Positions 1 to 6,649 of a DNA stretch of 8,421 bases are shown here, piece by piece. Both the position numbers and the translations under genes were made by a program. The notes beneath the pieces were generated by a model. The model saw only the letters and a program-made list of their open reading frames with translations. It did not search any database and was not told the origin of the DNA. The DNA comes from an uncultured Rhizobiaceae group bacterium (GTDB lineage Bacteria > Pseudomonadota > Alphaproteobacteria > Rhizobiales > Rhizobiaceae), in the NCBI GenBank assembly GCA_905479965.1, contig CAJQOR010000211.1, positions 1-8,421 of the forward strand. Reading direction: 5' to 3'. Numbering within the stretch: the stretch's first letter is position 1; each line of letters begins with the position of its first letter.

Positions 1-375
1 GTTGACAAGTGTTCCAGATGTATTGCCTGCGCCAGGGTGGACCACCAAACCAATAGGTTTGTTAATCACAATGAGATGATCATCTTCAAAGATGATGTCT
101 AGATCGATGTTTTCAGCTTGTGGTTCTGCATCCACGATTGCCGGCAATATGACATTTATGGTCATATCCGGCGATATCTTCTTCTTTGGTTCGGTTGTAA
201 CCGTATCGTTTATCGATACCGCACCAGCTTCAATAAATGCTTTGATGCGACTGCGCGAATAATCTGGTGCCATTTTTTGGGCAAGCCAGGCGTCAAGACG
301 GCCTGAATCGCCTTCTTCAGTAATGAAAGCTTTCAAATTCGCTTCAGCTTCGTTAAAGGATATCTCGCGTGTCAC
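1..375 (-). CDS. RluA/RluD-family 23S rRNA pseudouridine synthase, N-terminal part
   Basis: This is the first 125 codons of a gene that continues past the left edge. RluA-family enzymes isomerise uridine to pseudouridine in rRNA or tRNA. Reading inward, residues about 13-75 form an S4 RNA-binding domain (GRLDAWLAQ, then SRSRIKAFIEAGAVSIND). Residues from about 100 start the catalytic domain, with FEDDHLIVINKPIGLVVHPG followed by AGNTSGTLVN, the motif I region typical of RluD. The catalytic HRLDKxTSG motif would lie outside the window, so activity cannot be judged. I chose the GTG at 375 as start because GGAACGA lies just upstream and the product then begins VTREISFNEAEA, like related proteins; a TTG at 387 is an alternative. 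RluD-like is more likely than RluC from the S4 domain and the VVHPGAGN motif, but the exact target uridines are not decided here. Confidence 0.9.
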   Translation of the reverse strand, partial: MTREISFNEAEANLKAFITEEGDSGRLDAWLAQKMAPDYSRSRIKAFIEAGAVSINDTVTTEPKKKISPDMTINVILPAIVDAEPQAENIDLDIIFEDDHLIVINKPIGLVVHPGAGNTSGTLVN

Positions 376-399
376 AACTCGTTCCAAATAGGCTTTCAA

Positions 400-783
400 A
401 TGCAAAACCCAGACATAGAAAATAATGATGAAAAACCACTTGATCCAACAATGGAAAAAGTCAGACGTAAAATGATCCGTCTGCTGGGTGTTTCATTGGG
501 TGTAATGTTTATTGGTGTTATGGCGGTATTGGCTGCTGTTGTCTACAAAATACGCACGAGTGGTGATGAAGAAGCGCAAACGACTGTGGTGCAGTCCATA
601 GCGAATTTGAATTTTGTGGAAAATCTGGATGTAGTTTTGCCACAAGGTTTCCAAATCGAAGGTTTTAATTTGGATGGTGCGCGCGGTGCTGTTTATGGGG
701 TTGATCAAAACGGTGTCTCACAGATATTAATTATTGACCTGAGTAATGGTGAGATTATCTCAACCATTAACCTACGTAACTAG
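400..783 (+). CDS. Small single-pass membrane protein, DUF6476-like
   Basis: The product is a 127-residue protein of unknown function. It has a polar, acidic N-terminus, a basic stretch (MEKVRRKMIRLL, about residues 18-29), one hydrophobic segment at about 30-49, and then a soluble tail of about 75 residues. The tail has a β-rich look (VVLPQGFQIEGFNLDG, then GVSQILIIDLSNGEII). By the positive-inside rule the basic N-terminus is cytoplasmic and the tail periplasmic. I recall similar proteins (DUF6476) beside rluD in Hyphomicrobiales, which fits this position, but I cannot run a search. The gene diverges from the pseudouridine synthase with only 24 bases between start codons. The ATG at 400 has a weak AGG upstream; the ATG at 451 would give a shorter protein that still keeps the membrane segment. 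No enzymatic motif is visible. Confidence 0.75.
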   Translation: MQNPDIENNDEKPLDPTMEKVRRKMIRLLGVSLGVMFIGVMAVLAAVVYKIRTSGDEEAQTTVVQSIANLNFVENLDVVLPQGFQIEGFNLDGARGAVYGVDQNGVSQILIIDLSNGEIISTINLRN

Positions 784-1588
784 GCAAACTCATTTGGCTG
801 GCGATCAATTTATAAAGATAACGTCAGCTGACGATCATCAAATAATCGAATTTTGCAATATTAAAGAGCGTGATCTGACCCGTCATGAAGGGCAGTTTAT
901 TGCGGAAGGTAAAGTCGTTCTTCAGCATCTTATCCATTCGCAAAATTCAGACCGCCGGTTTGAGATTTTAAAGATACTTGTTTTGAAAAACCGCTTAGAA
1001 GGTGTGCAAGACCTTTTAAAGGTAGTCCCGAGCGATATTCCGATTTATACCGCTGATAAAAGTGTAATGAACGAGATCGCCGGCTTTGAAATGCATCGCG
1101 GTATTTTGGCACTCGGGCAATATCACGCCAGCGTTGCGACCAATGACCGAGGTAAGAAGAGCAGCTTGGTGTTGGCTGCATGTGGGATTTCAAATCACGA
1201 TAATTTAGGCTCCATTTTTCGAAATGCTGCAGCGTTCGGGGTTGATAAAATTGTCCTTGATAAAACCTGTTGCCATCCGCTTTATCGCAAAGCTGTTCGT
1301 GTATCTGTGGGGTCTGCGCTCACCGTACCATTTGAACTTGATGTCGATGTTTTGCAGCTGATCTCAGAATATACCGAGAAGGGGTATTCAATCTATGGAT
1401 TGTCTCCTTGCGGTACTCAAATGCTCGATGACATTAAGCCAACTCAAAAGACATTGTTGCTTTTAGGAACAGAAGGTGAGGGACTGCCTGACGAGATCAT
1501 GGCGCGGATTAAAACGGCTAAAATATCTCAAAGTGATGGGCTTGATAGTTTAAATGTCGCGACCGCTTCAGGCATTGCTTTGTGGTAG
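746..1588 (+). CDS. SpoU/TrmH-family RNA 2'-O-ribose methyltransferase
   Basis: SPOUT-fold methyltransferases of this family transfer a methyl group from S-adenosylmethionine to the 2'-OH of a tRNA or rRNA nucleotide. With numbering from the ATG at 746, a substrate-binding N-terminal domain (about 25-125, with RHEGQFIAEGKVVL) is followed by the catalytic domain. Its three signature motifs are all present: motif 1 DNLGSIFRNAAAFG (152-165), with the catalytic-type Arg; motif 2 LLLGTEGEGLPDEI (238-251); and motif 3 SLNVATASGIAL (268-279). The start is uncertain. The ATG at 746 overlaps the upstream gene by 38 bases, lacks a good ribosome site and adds about 20 residues that do not look like the family. 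A TTG at 794, with AGG nine bases upstream, gives 265 residues and no overlap. The protein stops one residue after motif 3, a few residues earlier than I expect for relatives. The RNA target is unknown. Confidence 0.9.
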   Translation: MVRLSQPLTYVTRQTHLAGDQFIKITSADDHQIIEFCNIKERDLTRHEGQFIAEGKVVLQHLIHSQNSDRRFEILKILVLKNRLEGVQDLLKVVPSDIPIYTADKSVMNEIAGFEMHRGILALGQYHASVATNDRGKKSSLVLAACGISNHDNLGSIFRNAAAFGVDKIVLDKTCCHPLYRKAVRVSVGSALTVPFELDVDVLQLISEYTEKGYSIYGLSPCGTQMLDDIKPTQKTLLLLGTEGEGLPDEIMARIKTAKISQSDGLDSLNVATASGIALW

Positions 1589-1724
1589 ATTGCGCGGCAG
1601 ATGAAGTTGATCTGATAGGTTTTGGATTAAATATTGATGTCGCGGCTGTTTTTATCGCCACTTACAAAAAGCTATTTCAATTTTTTCTTGAAACACTTGA
1701 ACAATTTATAAGCAGTCACTTCTC

Positions 1725-1753
1725 TTGACTAATAAATAATCATATTTCATGAT
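1725..1753 (+). promoter_or_regulatory. Candidate sigma-70 type promoter for the ABC importer
   Basis: TTGACT (1725-1730) and CATGAT (1748-1753) are separated by 17 bases and match the -35/-10 consensus at 9 of 12 positions. They lie about 60 bases before the binding-protein start, in an A+T-rich 226-base gap between the methyltransferase stop and this gene. I see no TPP- or FMN-riboswitch consensus in that gap. This is inference from consensus only. Confidence 0.3.
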
Positions 1754-1814
1754 GCCGCAGATTCACTGGATGAACGACAAAATATTATATCCAATAAGTT
1801 CGATGGAGACATGA

Positions 1815-2837
1815 ATGTTCAAGAAATTTGCGTTAGGCGCTGCTCTAACTCTCGCCGCTTTCGGCACTACAATGACAACACACGCTTTTGCAGAAACGAA
1901 AATCCCATTTGCACTGGACTGGAAATTTGAAGGTCCAAGTTCACCGTATTTTGTTGCAATCGACAAAGGGTTTTTTGGTGAAGAAGAGCTTGATGTAACC
2001 GTGACTGCAGGTCAAGGTTCACTCGATGCGATCCCAAAGGTCGCAACTGGTTCTTTCCCAATTGGTTTTGCGGACATCAATTCACTTGCAAAATTCTTGG
2101 ATGAGAATGCTGGTGCTCCGGTCACGGCCGTCATGATGGTTTATGATAAACCACCATTTGCGATTGTGGGTCGTAAGTCACTCGGCATTTCAAGCCCGAA
2201 AGATTTAGAGGGTAAAACACTTGGCGCGCCTCCACCAGATGGTGCTTGGGCACAATTTCCAGCTTTCGCATCTGCAAATTCGCTAGATGTCGATAAGATC
2301 AAGGTTGAACCAGTTGGTTTCCCAACACGTGAGCCGATGCTCGCTGAAGGCAAAGTTGATGCTGTCACAGGTTTTTCTTTCTCAAGTTATCTTAATCTAG
2401 TGCGCCTTGGTGTGCCAGAAGATGATATTTCAACCATTTTGATGGCTGATTACGGACTTAAGCTTTATGGTAATGCAATTATTGTGAATACCGATTTTGC
2501 CAAAGCCAATCCTGAAAAAGTAACAGGGTTCTTGCGCGCAGTTGCCAAAGGATGGAAGGCTTCAATGGACGACCCAGAAGGTGCTGTGAAAATGATGGTT
2601 TCACGCAATCCTGCTGCGGATGTTGCGCTTGAAACACGACGTTTGCAATTGGCGATCGATGCCAATGTGATGACTGATTTTGTTGCTGCAAATGGCATGG
2701 GCGGCATTGATGAAGCCCGTTTTGCAGAAGCTCTTGAGCAACTTAAAGGCACTATGGGCCTTAAAAATGTTGGCGATGCATCGCTTTATTTTGATAGCTC
2801 ATATCTGCCAGATGATGGCAGCTTGATGCTCAAGTAA
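1815..2837 (+). CDS. ABC importer periplasmic binding protein, NMT1/THI5-like (NitT/TauT class)
   Basis: This 340-residue protein captures a small molecule in the periplasm and hands it to the permease encoded two genes downstream. It starts with a Sec signal peptide (FKK basic start, hydrophobic core about 5-20, probable cleavage after HAFA at residue 26). The mature protein opens with FALDWKFEGPSSPYFVAIDKG (the β-strand, then the GxxxVAxxKGFF helix of the NMT1 fold), GQGSLDAIPKVATGSFPIGFAD (67-87) and the lobe-crossing segment around GVPEDD. The ATG at 1815 is chosen because GGAG lies seven bases upstream; the ATG at 1811 is in another frame. The class includes proteins for nitrate, sulfonates, taurine and thiamine pyrimidines. 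The histidine of the LDWxPNxxH pattern of pyrimidine binders is absent, so that substrate is less likely. The true ligand cannot be assigned. Confidence 0.92.
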   Translation: MFKKFALGAALTLAAFGTTMTTHAFAETKIPFALDWKFEGPSSPYFVAIDKGFFGEEELDVTVTAGQGSLDAIPKVATGSFPIGFADINSLAKFLDENAGAPVTAVMMVYDKPPFAIVGRKSLGISSPKDLEGKTLGAPPPDGAWAQFPAFASANSLDVDKIKVEPVGFPTREPMLAEGKVDAVTGFSFSSYLNLVRLGVPEDDISTILMADYGLKLYGNAIIVNTDFAKANPEKVTGFLRAVAKGWKASMDDPEGAVKMMVSRNPAADVALETRRLQLAIDANVMTDFVAANGMGGIDEARFAEALEQLKGTMGLKNVGDASLYFDSSYLPDDGSLMLK

Positions 2838-2858
2838 ACATCTTCCTATAGACTTAAC

Positions 2859-2898
2859 CTCCCTTCGCATGTCTTAATGCGAGGGGAGATGTGTTTTT
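2859..2898 (+). terminator. Stem-loop with U-run between binding-protein and ATPase genes
   Basis: Bases 2859-2870 (CTCCCTTCGCAT) pair with 2877-2888 (ATGCGAGGGGAG) in a 12-bp stem with one G-U wobble and a six-base loop (GTCTTA). Five Ts follow at 2894-2898. It sits between the binding-protein stop (2837) and the ATPase start (2905). Such a structure can act as a partial terminator or protect the upstream mRNA end, giving more binding protein than ATPase. The structure is seen; the role is inferred. Confidence 0.7.
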
Positions 2899-2904
2899 AC
2901 AAAA

Positions 2905-3717
2905 GTGCAAAATATGAATTCCTCAGATTTCCAAATTGAGCTGTCACAAGTTACCCATGCCTATAAGACCAAAGATGGTCCGCTGCCGGTTTTAAATGAC
3001 CTATCTCTACAAATGCAAAAGGGCACCTTTACCGCTGTCGTTGGCCCATCTGGTTGTGGCAAGTCTACGCTAACCCGTCTTATCGCCGGGTTGATGATCC
3101 CAGATAAGGGAGATGTGTTTTTGCATGGTGAAAAGGTTAAATCACCTCGCGCCACCGTCGGTATGGCCTTTCAAAATCCTGTTCTTTTGGAGTGGCGCAC
3201 AATTTTAGATAATGTGCTTTTGCCGCTGGAAATTGTGCCGAATAAACTGAGTAAATCAGAAAAAGAAGCGAGAGGCCTTGAGCTGCTTGCGATGGTGGGC
3301 TTGGAAGGTTTTGAGGGTAAAAAACCATCTGAGCTTTCAGGTGGTATGCGCCAGCGCGCATCGCTTTGTCGCTCGATTGTTCATCGTCCAGAAGTATTGA
3401 TTTTGGATGAGCCATTTGGTGCGCTTGATGCGTTCACACGTGAAGATCTATGGCAGATTATGCATTCGATCCGTGTGAAAGAAAATGTCACAACTCTGCT
3501 GATTACCCACGATTTGCGCGAAAGCGTGTTTCTCGCCGATCAGATTGTTGTTTTGTCTGGTCGCCCGGCCACGGCGCAATATATTGCTGAAGGTCCATTA
3601 CCGTTGGACCGGACGCTTGAAGATCTTTATACGCCCGAAGCAACTAAACTGCTTGCTGAATTGCGTCGACAAATTCAAATTGCGCAAGGGCGCAAAGATG
3701 AAGGGGAGGCAGCCTAA
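2905..3717 (+). CDS. ABC importer ATPase (NitT/TauT/SsuB class)
   Basis: This 270-residue cytoplasmic ATPase powers the importer. With numbering from the GTG at 2905 it has every element of an active nucleotide-binding domain: Walker A GPSGCGKST (47-55), Q-loop Gln90 (MAFQNPVLLEWRT), signature LSGGMRQR (144-151), Walker B VLILDEP (164-170) with catalytic Glu169, D-loop GALD (172-175) and switch His202 (LLITHD). The tail (about 225-270) is short, with no regulatory domain. The start is ambiguous: GTG at 2905 or ATG at 2914. Neither has a Shine-Dalgarno at normal spacing; the purine-rich GGGGAG nearby (2883-2888) is 16 bases from the GTG and is buried in the preceding stem-loop. The stop codon overlaps the permease start (TAATG), so the two are translationally coupled. 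Confidence 0.95.
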   Translation: MQNMNSSDFQIELSQVTHAYKTKDGPLPVLNDLSLQMQKGTFTAVVGPSGCGKSTLTRLIAGLMIPDKGDVFLHGEKVKSPRATVGMAFQNPVLLEWRTILDNVLLPLEIVPNKLSKSEKEARGLELLAMVGLEGFEGKKPSELSGGMRQRASLCRSIVHRPEVLILDEPFGALDAFTREDLWQIMHSIRVKENVTTLLITHDLRESVFLADQIVVLSGRPATAQYIAEGPLPLDRTLEDLYTPEATKLLAELRRQIQIAQGRKDEGEAA

Positions 3718-4484
3718 TGCGTGTTCTTTTCTCTCGTCAATTTTGGATTCCTATCTGCGCCATATTGGTGTTCTTGCTGCTTTGGGAATGGCTTGTTTGG
3801 TTTAACGACTGGCCAAACTATAAAATGGCCTCACCTTCGGACTTATGGCCAGCTTTTTGGAAATTTAAGGGGCTGTTCTTAGAATATGGTTGGCAAACGC
3901 TTTGGCGCACCATCGCTGGGCTTTTGCTTGCTGTGATATTTGGTGTGTTAATCGGTATGGTTATGGGTTTCTCGCGCGTCATGCGAGAGGGGTTATACCC
4001 ACTTTTGGTTGGTTTTAATGCCATTCCAAAGGCCACCGTTGTTCCTGTCATTGCATTGATTTTTGTTGGACAAGATAATTTTAATACGGTGTTGATGGCA
4101 TTTATGATTTCGTTTTTCCCAATTGCTGTTTCCGTTTCCATTGGGCTATCGACGCTTGAACCTGAATATAGTGACATTTTGCGTTCATTGGGCGCGAGCA
4201 AATTCACCATCTTTTGGAAAATTGCATTGCCAAAAACCTTGCCGGAATTTTTCGGTGCGCTAAAAGTTTCTGTCACACTTGCCTTTATCGGCACGAACCT
4301 GGTTGAAATTATTCAGCCGCATGGCAAAGGTCTTGGGTTCTTGTTTGACAGCGGGAAAATTAGTGCCGATTACCCGCTTATGTTCGCTGTTCTTATTGCG
4401 CTCGCATTTTTGGGTATCGTATTGTTTTATATTGTTGTGATGCTTGAAAAAATATTTGCCGGTTGGTCAGAACGCAGTACTTAA
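3717..4484 (+). CDS. ABC importer permease (BPD_transp_1, SsuC/TauC class)
   Basis: This 255-residue inner-membrane protein forms the channel of the importer, probably as a homodimer because only one permease gene is present. Hydrophobic segments lie at about 10-29, 66-84, 98-117, 122-145, 184-200 and 222-246, giving about six membrane spans as usual for the class. The cytoplasmic EAA loop that docks on the ATPase is visible at about 151-172, with YSDILRSLGAS followed by FWKIALPKTLP. Length is typical. The ATG at 3717 overlaps the ATPase stop by one base, and a very strong GGGGAGG ribosome site lies about 8 bases upstream, inside the ATPase gene. It ends 17 bases from the end of the convergent coiled-coil gene. 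Confidence 0.94.
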   Translation: MRVLFSRQFWIPICAILVFLLLWEWLVWFNDWPNYKMASPSDLWPAFWKFKGLFLEYGWQTLWRTIAGLLLAVIFGVLIGMVMGFSRVMREGLYPLLVGFNAIPKATVVPVIALIFVGQDNFNTVLMAFMISFFPIAVSVSIGLSTLEPEYSDILRSLGASKFTIFWKIALPKTLPEFFGALKVSVTLAFIGTNLVEIIQPHGKGLGFLFDSGKISADYPLMFAVLIALAFLGIVLFYIVVMLEKIFAGWSERST

Positions 4485-4518
4485 AAAGCATGCACATAAA
4501 TTCAGCTTGCTGATGTGC
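4483..4518 (-). terminator. Possible terminator of the coiled-coil gene
   Basis: On the minus strand, GCACAT (4518-4513) pairs with ATGTGC (4497-4492). An inner CAGC/GCTG arm extends the stem, and an AATTT bulge interrupts it. A run of five Ts follows after four bases (4487-4483). The stem includes the coiled-coil stop codon and the T-run lies in the end of the convergent permease gene. The tight inner loop and the bulge make it imperfect, so this is tentative. Confidence 0.35.
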
Positions 4519-5788
4519 TGTTGGTCGTTTTGTCCACGCGTCTAATGGCGCGATCTGCAAGACTAGGTTTTATCTTTAAACCGCGTTTTGGTTTGATAGG
4601 CGTATGTTCTGCCAAGATTGCGTGGATAGGCGATGAATTGCCTTCTCTTACGGCTGTGAGGTCGATCATCATGGCTGCGATTTCAGCAAGCTCACGACGC
4701 AGTTCGGGATCATCAGAAGGCGCACTTTCTTTTTTAAGTTGATCAACCAAATCATTGTGACGTGTGCGCAGTCTTTCAACCTTATTGGCGATTGTCTCTG
4801 CGGGTGCATCCTGATCATGCGCATCTAACTCTTCAGCAATTGGCGCTTTCTTAATCAGCTTGGCAACCTTTGAGGCTGTATCACTTGGCTTACGTTCAGG
4901 AGCAGGTTTGCCAGTATATTTCGAGAGTTGTTTTTCAACCTTATTTAACTGACGCTCAAGCGCACGTCTTTCAGTCTCGCTGGATTTGAGTGTCCTCTTA
5001 AGATCGGACGTTTCGGAGCGGACAGAGTTAACGCGCTCTTTCAGTCTTTTAATCTCATTTGACTTGTTCTCAATGGTTTGATCACGATCGGCAAGTTTTG
5101 CTATGGCTGATGTCAATCGCTTATTCAGGCCTTCTGCACGTGATTTCTCTTGCTCAAGCTCTTTTTCGATCTTCAGGGCCCGGTTTTCTAATTCAGATTG
5201 ATTGTTGCGCAGTTTTGTATGTTCATTGCGCAGCGCATCGATCGTTGAACGAAGGTTTTCAGATTCAGTATCCTTGCTAGCAAGGTCAATTTTTTGCGAA
5301 CCCACTTCTGTCGATAACCGGTTGGCCTTGTCTATAAGCGCGAGGATTTGCTCCTCTTTTTCCAGGTTCGCTTTTTGTGCTTCTTTCAAGTTTTGACGGG
5401 ATTTCTCGAGTTTGTTTTCTTCAGACCTTAGGTTTGAACGCAGTTTCCCTGCATCTTCTTTAAGGCTATCCACATTGGCTTGCAGCTCTTGATTTTGGCT
5501 ACGCATTTTAATGATTGTGTTTGATAAACGAGAAGAACCCGCTTTTTCCTCTGTGAGAATTTCGCGTTCTTTTTTAAGCTCTACGGATATACGTGCATTT
5601 TCCGCAGCGAAGACTGCGCGATCCATATCTTTTGCAGCTTTAATTTCAGCGGCATTCAATGGAACTGTTGCGCGCATGCGCCGTTCGGTCAGCTTGACCA
5701 CTCGGCGATAAATTGCAGGCGCAATAACAAGGCCGAGCAATGCGGCCATTAAAAATCCTAGTGCAACAAATAATATGAGCTCAATCAA
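4502..5788 (-). CDS. Membrane-anchored long coiled-coil protein, function unknown
   Basis: The product is 428 residues. One N-terminal hydrophobic segment (about 3-25, with AALLGLVIAPAIYRR) anchors it, and the basic residues after it (RRVVKLTERRMR) point to the bulk being cytoplasmic. Residues about 60-290 are a nearly unbroken heptad-rich, charged coiled coil, for example ELEQEKSRAEGLNKRL. A low-complexity linker (about 291-335) follows, then a compact C-terminal region (about 336-415) with ELRRELAEIAAMMIDLTAVR and the SSPIHAIL segment. No nuclease motif is present, so it is not RmuC. Proteins of this layout seem to be shared among Hyphomicrobiales, but I know no assigned function. A scaffold or envelope/polarity role is only inference. 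The start is a TTG at 5788 with weak ribosome-site support (GGGAACAGAG); the first in-frame ATG lies within the membrane segment and would break it. A CtrA box lies about 95 bases upstream. Confidence 0.85.
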   Translation of the reverse strand: MIELILFVALGFLMAALLGLVIAPAIYRRVVKLTERRMRATVPLNAAEIKAAKDMDRAVFAAENARISVELKKEREILTEEKAGSSRLSNTIIKMRSQNQELQANVDSLKEDAGKLRSNLRSEENKLEKSRQNLKEAQKANLEKEEQILALIDKANRLSTEVGSQKIDLASKDTESENLRSTIDALRNEHTKLRNNQSELENRALKIEKELEQEKSRAEGLNKRLTSAIAKLADRDQTIENKSNEIKRLKERVNSVRSETSDLKRTLKSSETERRALERQLNKVEKQLSKYTGKPAPERKPSDTASKVAKLIKKAPIAEELDAHDQDAPAETIANKVERLRTRHNDLVDQLKKESAPSDDPELRRELAEIAAMMIDLTAVREGNSSPIHAILAEHTPIKPKRGLKIKPSLADRAIRRVDKTTNSTSAS

Positions 5789-5882
5789 TGCGCTCTGTTC
5801 CCAGCTTAAGTCTCAAAATGACACATTCTAATGATGTGTGGGGGCCATTAAACATAGCTTGTTGGTGTGAGCAAGCTTTGAC

Positions 5883-5897
5883 TTAAATTATCGTTAA
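5883..5897. promoter_or_regulatory. CtrA box TTAA-N7-TTAA
   Basis: TTAA at 5883-5886 and TTAA at 5894-5897 are separated by exactly seven bases (ATTATCG), matching the core of the CtrA site (TTAA-N7-TTAAC) except for the final base, which is A on the plus strand and G on the minus strand. It lies 95 bases upstream of the coiled-coil gene start and 62 bases beyond the eipA stop, so the coiled-coil gene is the likely target. CtrA is encoded at the right end of the window. TTAA is common in A+T-rich DNA, so chance is possible. Confidence 0.5.
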
Positions 5898-5915
5898 AAT
5901 CGATCTGGGAAACCT

Positions 5916-5943
5916 GCTGGAATATGCTTTGTTCCAGCTTTTT
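5916..5943 (+). terminator. Stem-loop with T-run on the plus strand, downstream of eipA
   Basis: GCTGGAA (5916-5922) pairs perfectly with TTCCAGC (5932-5938) around a nine-base loop, and five Ts follow (5939-5943). The shape is an intrinsic terminator for plus-strand transcription, yet no plus-strand gene ends here. For the minus-strand eipA gene it begins 21 bases after the stop but lacks a T-run on that side, so it could act there only as a 3'-end stabiliser. Confidence 0.5.
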
Positions 5944-5958
5944 ATGGGATAAAGTGAC

Positions 5959-6549
5959 CTAAAATGGGTTCCATGTCGGCTTGCTTGTTACTTTAAGATA
6001 ACCAACATTGATACCTAAGCGCGCGCCAACGCCTGTACGAATAGGCACAAGCAAAACGTTCTGCCGGCGCATGACTGTCATTCCAAGACCTGCGACGACA
6101 TAAGCTGAGCCGCTTACCCCGCCAAATCGACCATAGATACCTTCCACGCTTGGAAGATTATAAACCAGCATCATTGTGCGCGAACCTTCACCACCATAAT
6201 CAAAACCGATGGATGGGCCTTGCCAGAAGGTCGAATGTTGACCAGCATTTTTAGTATAAAGCACACCTTCGCCGTAAGTTAAGCCGCCGACAACCGCACC
6301 TGATGCTTCTTGGCCCAAGACATAACCATTTGGCTGGCCGTAACTTGAGAACGCTTTTTCGATAAGCTTTGCAAGTGCGCCAGACGTTGATCCAAAGAAG
6401 CTGTGCCCGGCATCAACAATTTCTTGTGCTGTATAATATGTATCTCCACTGCTTTGAGCTTTTGCACCGCTCGTAGCAATAGAAAATAGTAAGAAGATTG
6501 CACACAGATATCTGCCAATTACATTTATAGGGGCTGAATACTGTTTCAT
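5959..6549 (-). CDS. eipA: EipA, periplasmic cell-envelope integrity protein (DUF1134)
   Basis: This 196-residue secreted protein matches the DUF1134 family, whose Brucella member EipA is a soluble periplasmic β-barrel protein needed for envelope stress resistance and virulence and activated directly by CtrA. A signal peptide covers about residues 1-31 (hydrophobic YLCAIFLLFSIATSG, cleavage near AKA). The mature part carries the family's glycine-rich strands: GYVLGQEASGAVVGGLTYGEG, a WQGPSIGFDYGG block (about 109-120), YGRFGGVSGSAYVVAG, and a C-terminal GVGARLGINVGYLKVT ending WNPF. The longer reading frame opens at 6615, but the ATG at 6549 is preferred: GGAGA lies five bases upstream, a normal signal peptide follows, and the length fits the family. 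It diverges from chpT across a control region with CtrA-like sites, consistent with cell-cycle regulation. Confidence 0.9.
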   Translation of the reverse strand: MKQYSAPINVIGRYLCAIFLLFSIATSGAKAQSSGDTYYTAQEIVDAGHSFFGSTSGALAKLIEKAFSSYGQPNGYVLGQEASGAVVGGLTYGEGVLYTKNAGQHSTFWQGPSIGFDYGGEGSRTMMLVYNLPSVEGIYGRFGGVSGSAYVVAGLGMTVMRRQNVLLVPIRTGVGARLGINVGYLKVTSKPTWNPF

Positions 6550-6554
6550 CGGGG

Positions 6555-6559
6555 TCTCC
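6555..6559 (-). promoter_or_regulatory. Ribosome binding site that decides the eipA start
   Basis: GGAGA on the minus strand is followed after five bases by the ATG at 6549. The alternative upstream ATG at 6615 would put 22 atypical residues before the signal peptide. Confidence 0.7.
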
Positions 6560-6629
6560 ACTTGAAAATCGACACTAAATACACTTATGAGCACATTTTT
6601 TTGGTTTAAAGCCATATTCGCGCAATCAT

Positions 6630-6646
6630 GTTAATAAGCAGTTTAC
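6630..6646. promoter_or_regulatory. Near-consensus CtrA box between eipA and chpT
   Basis: GTTAA (6630-6634), seven bases, then TTTAC (6642-6646). Read on the minus strand it is TAAA-N7-TTAAC, one mismatch from the consensus TTAA-N7-TTAAC. It lies 81 bases upstream of the eipA start and 109 bases upstream of chpT. Direct CtrA activation of eipA is known in Brucella, which supports this site, although the binding itself is inferred. Confidence 0.5.
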
Positions 6647-6649
6647 CAA

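Noticed and set aside
118..306. Plus-strand 62-codon frame at the left end
   Set aside because: It lies opposite the S4 domain and start of the catalytic domain of the pseudouridine synthase, and its Cys/Tyr/Arg-rich translation looks non-coding.
1589..1814. TPP or FMN riboswitch before the NMT1-like binding protein
   Set aside because: None of the conserved blocks (for example CTGAGA with the CTGATCTGGATAATGCC type block) is present in the gap, and no long stem organisation is apparent.
2851..2880. CtrA box between binding-protein and ATPase genes
   Set aside because: Two TTAA words occur, but 16 bases apart rather than seven, and they flank or overlap the stem-loop.
5059..5280. Plus-strand open frames inside the coiled-coil gene
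   Set aside because: They are opposite-strand shadows of a long heptad-rich gene, with no ribosome sites and no recognisable protein features.
4502..5788. RmuC or an SMC-like ATPase as identity of the coiled-coil protein
   Set aside because: No RmuC nuclease-like domain and no Walker A or ABC signature is present; only the anchor-plus-coil layout is shared.
6550..6615. N-terminal extension of eipA to an ATG at 6615
   Set aside because: The extra 22 residues precede an otherwise normal signal peptide, and the ATG at 6549 has a well-spaced GGAGA; the extension would also overlap the likely promoter region.
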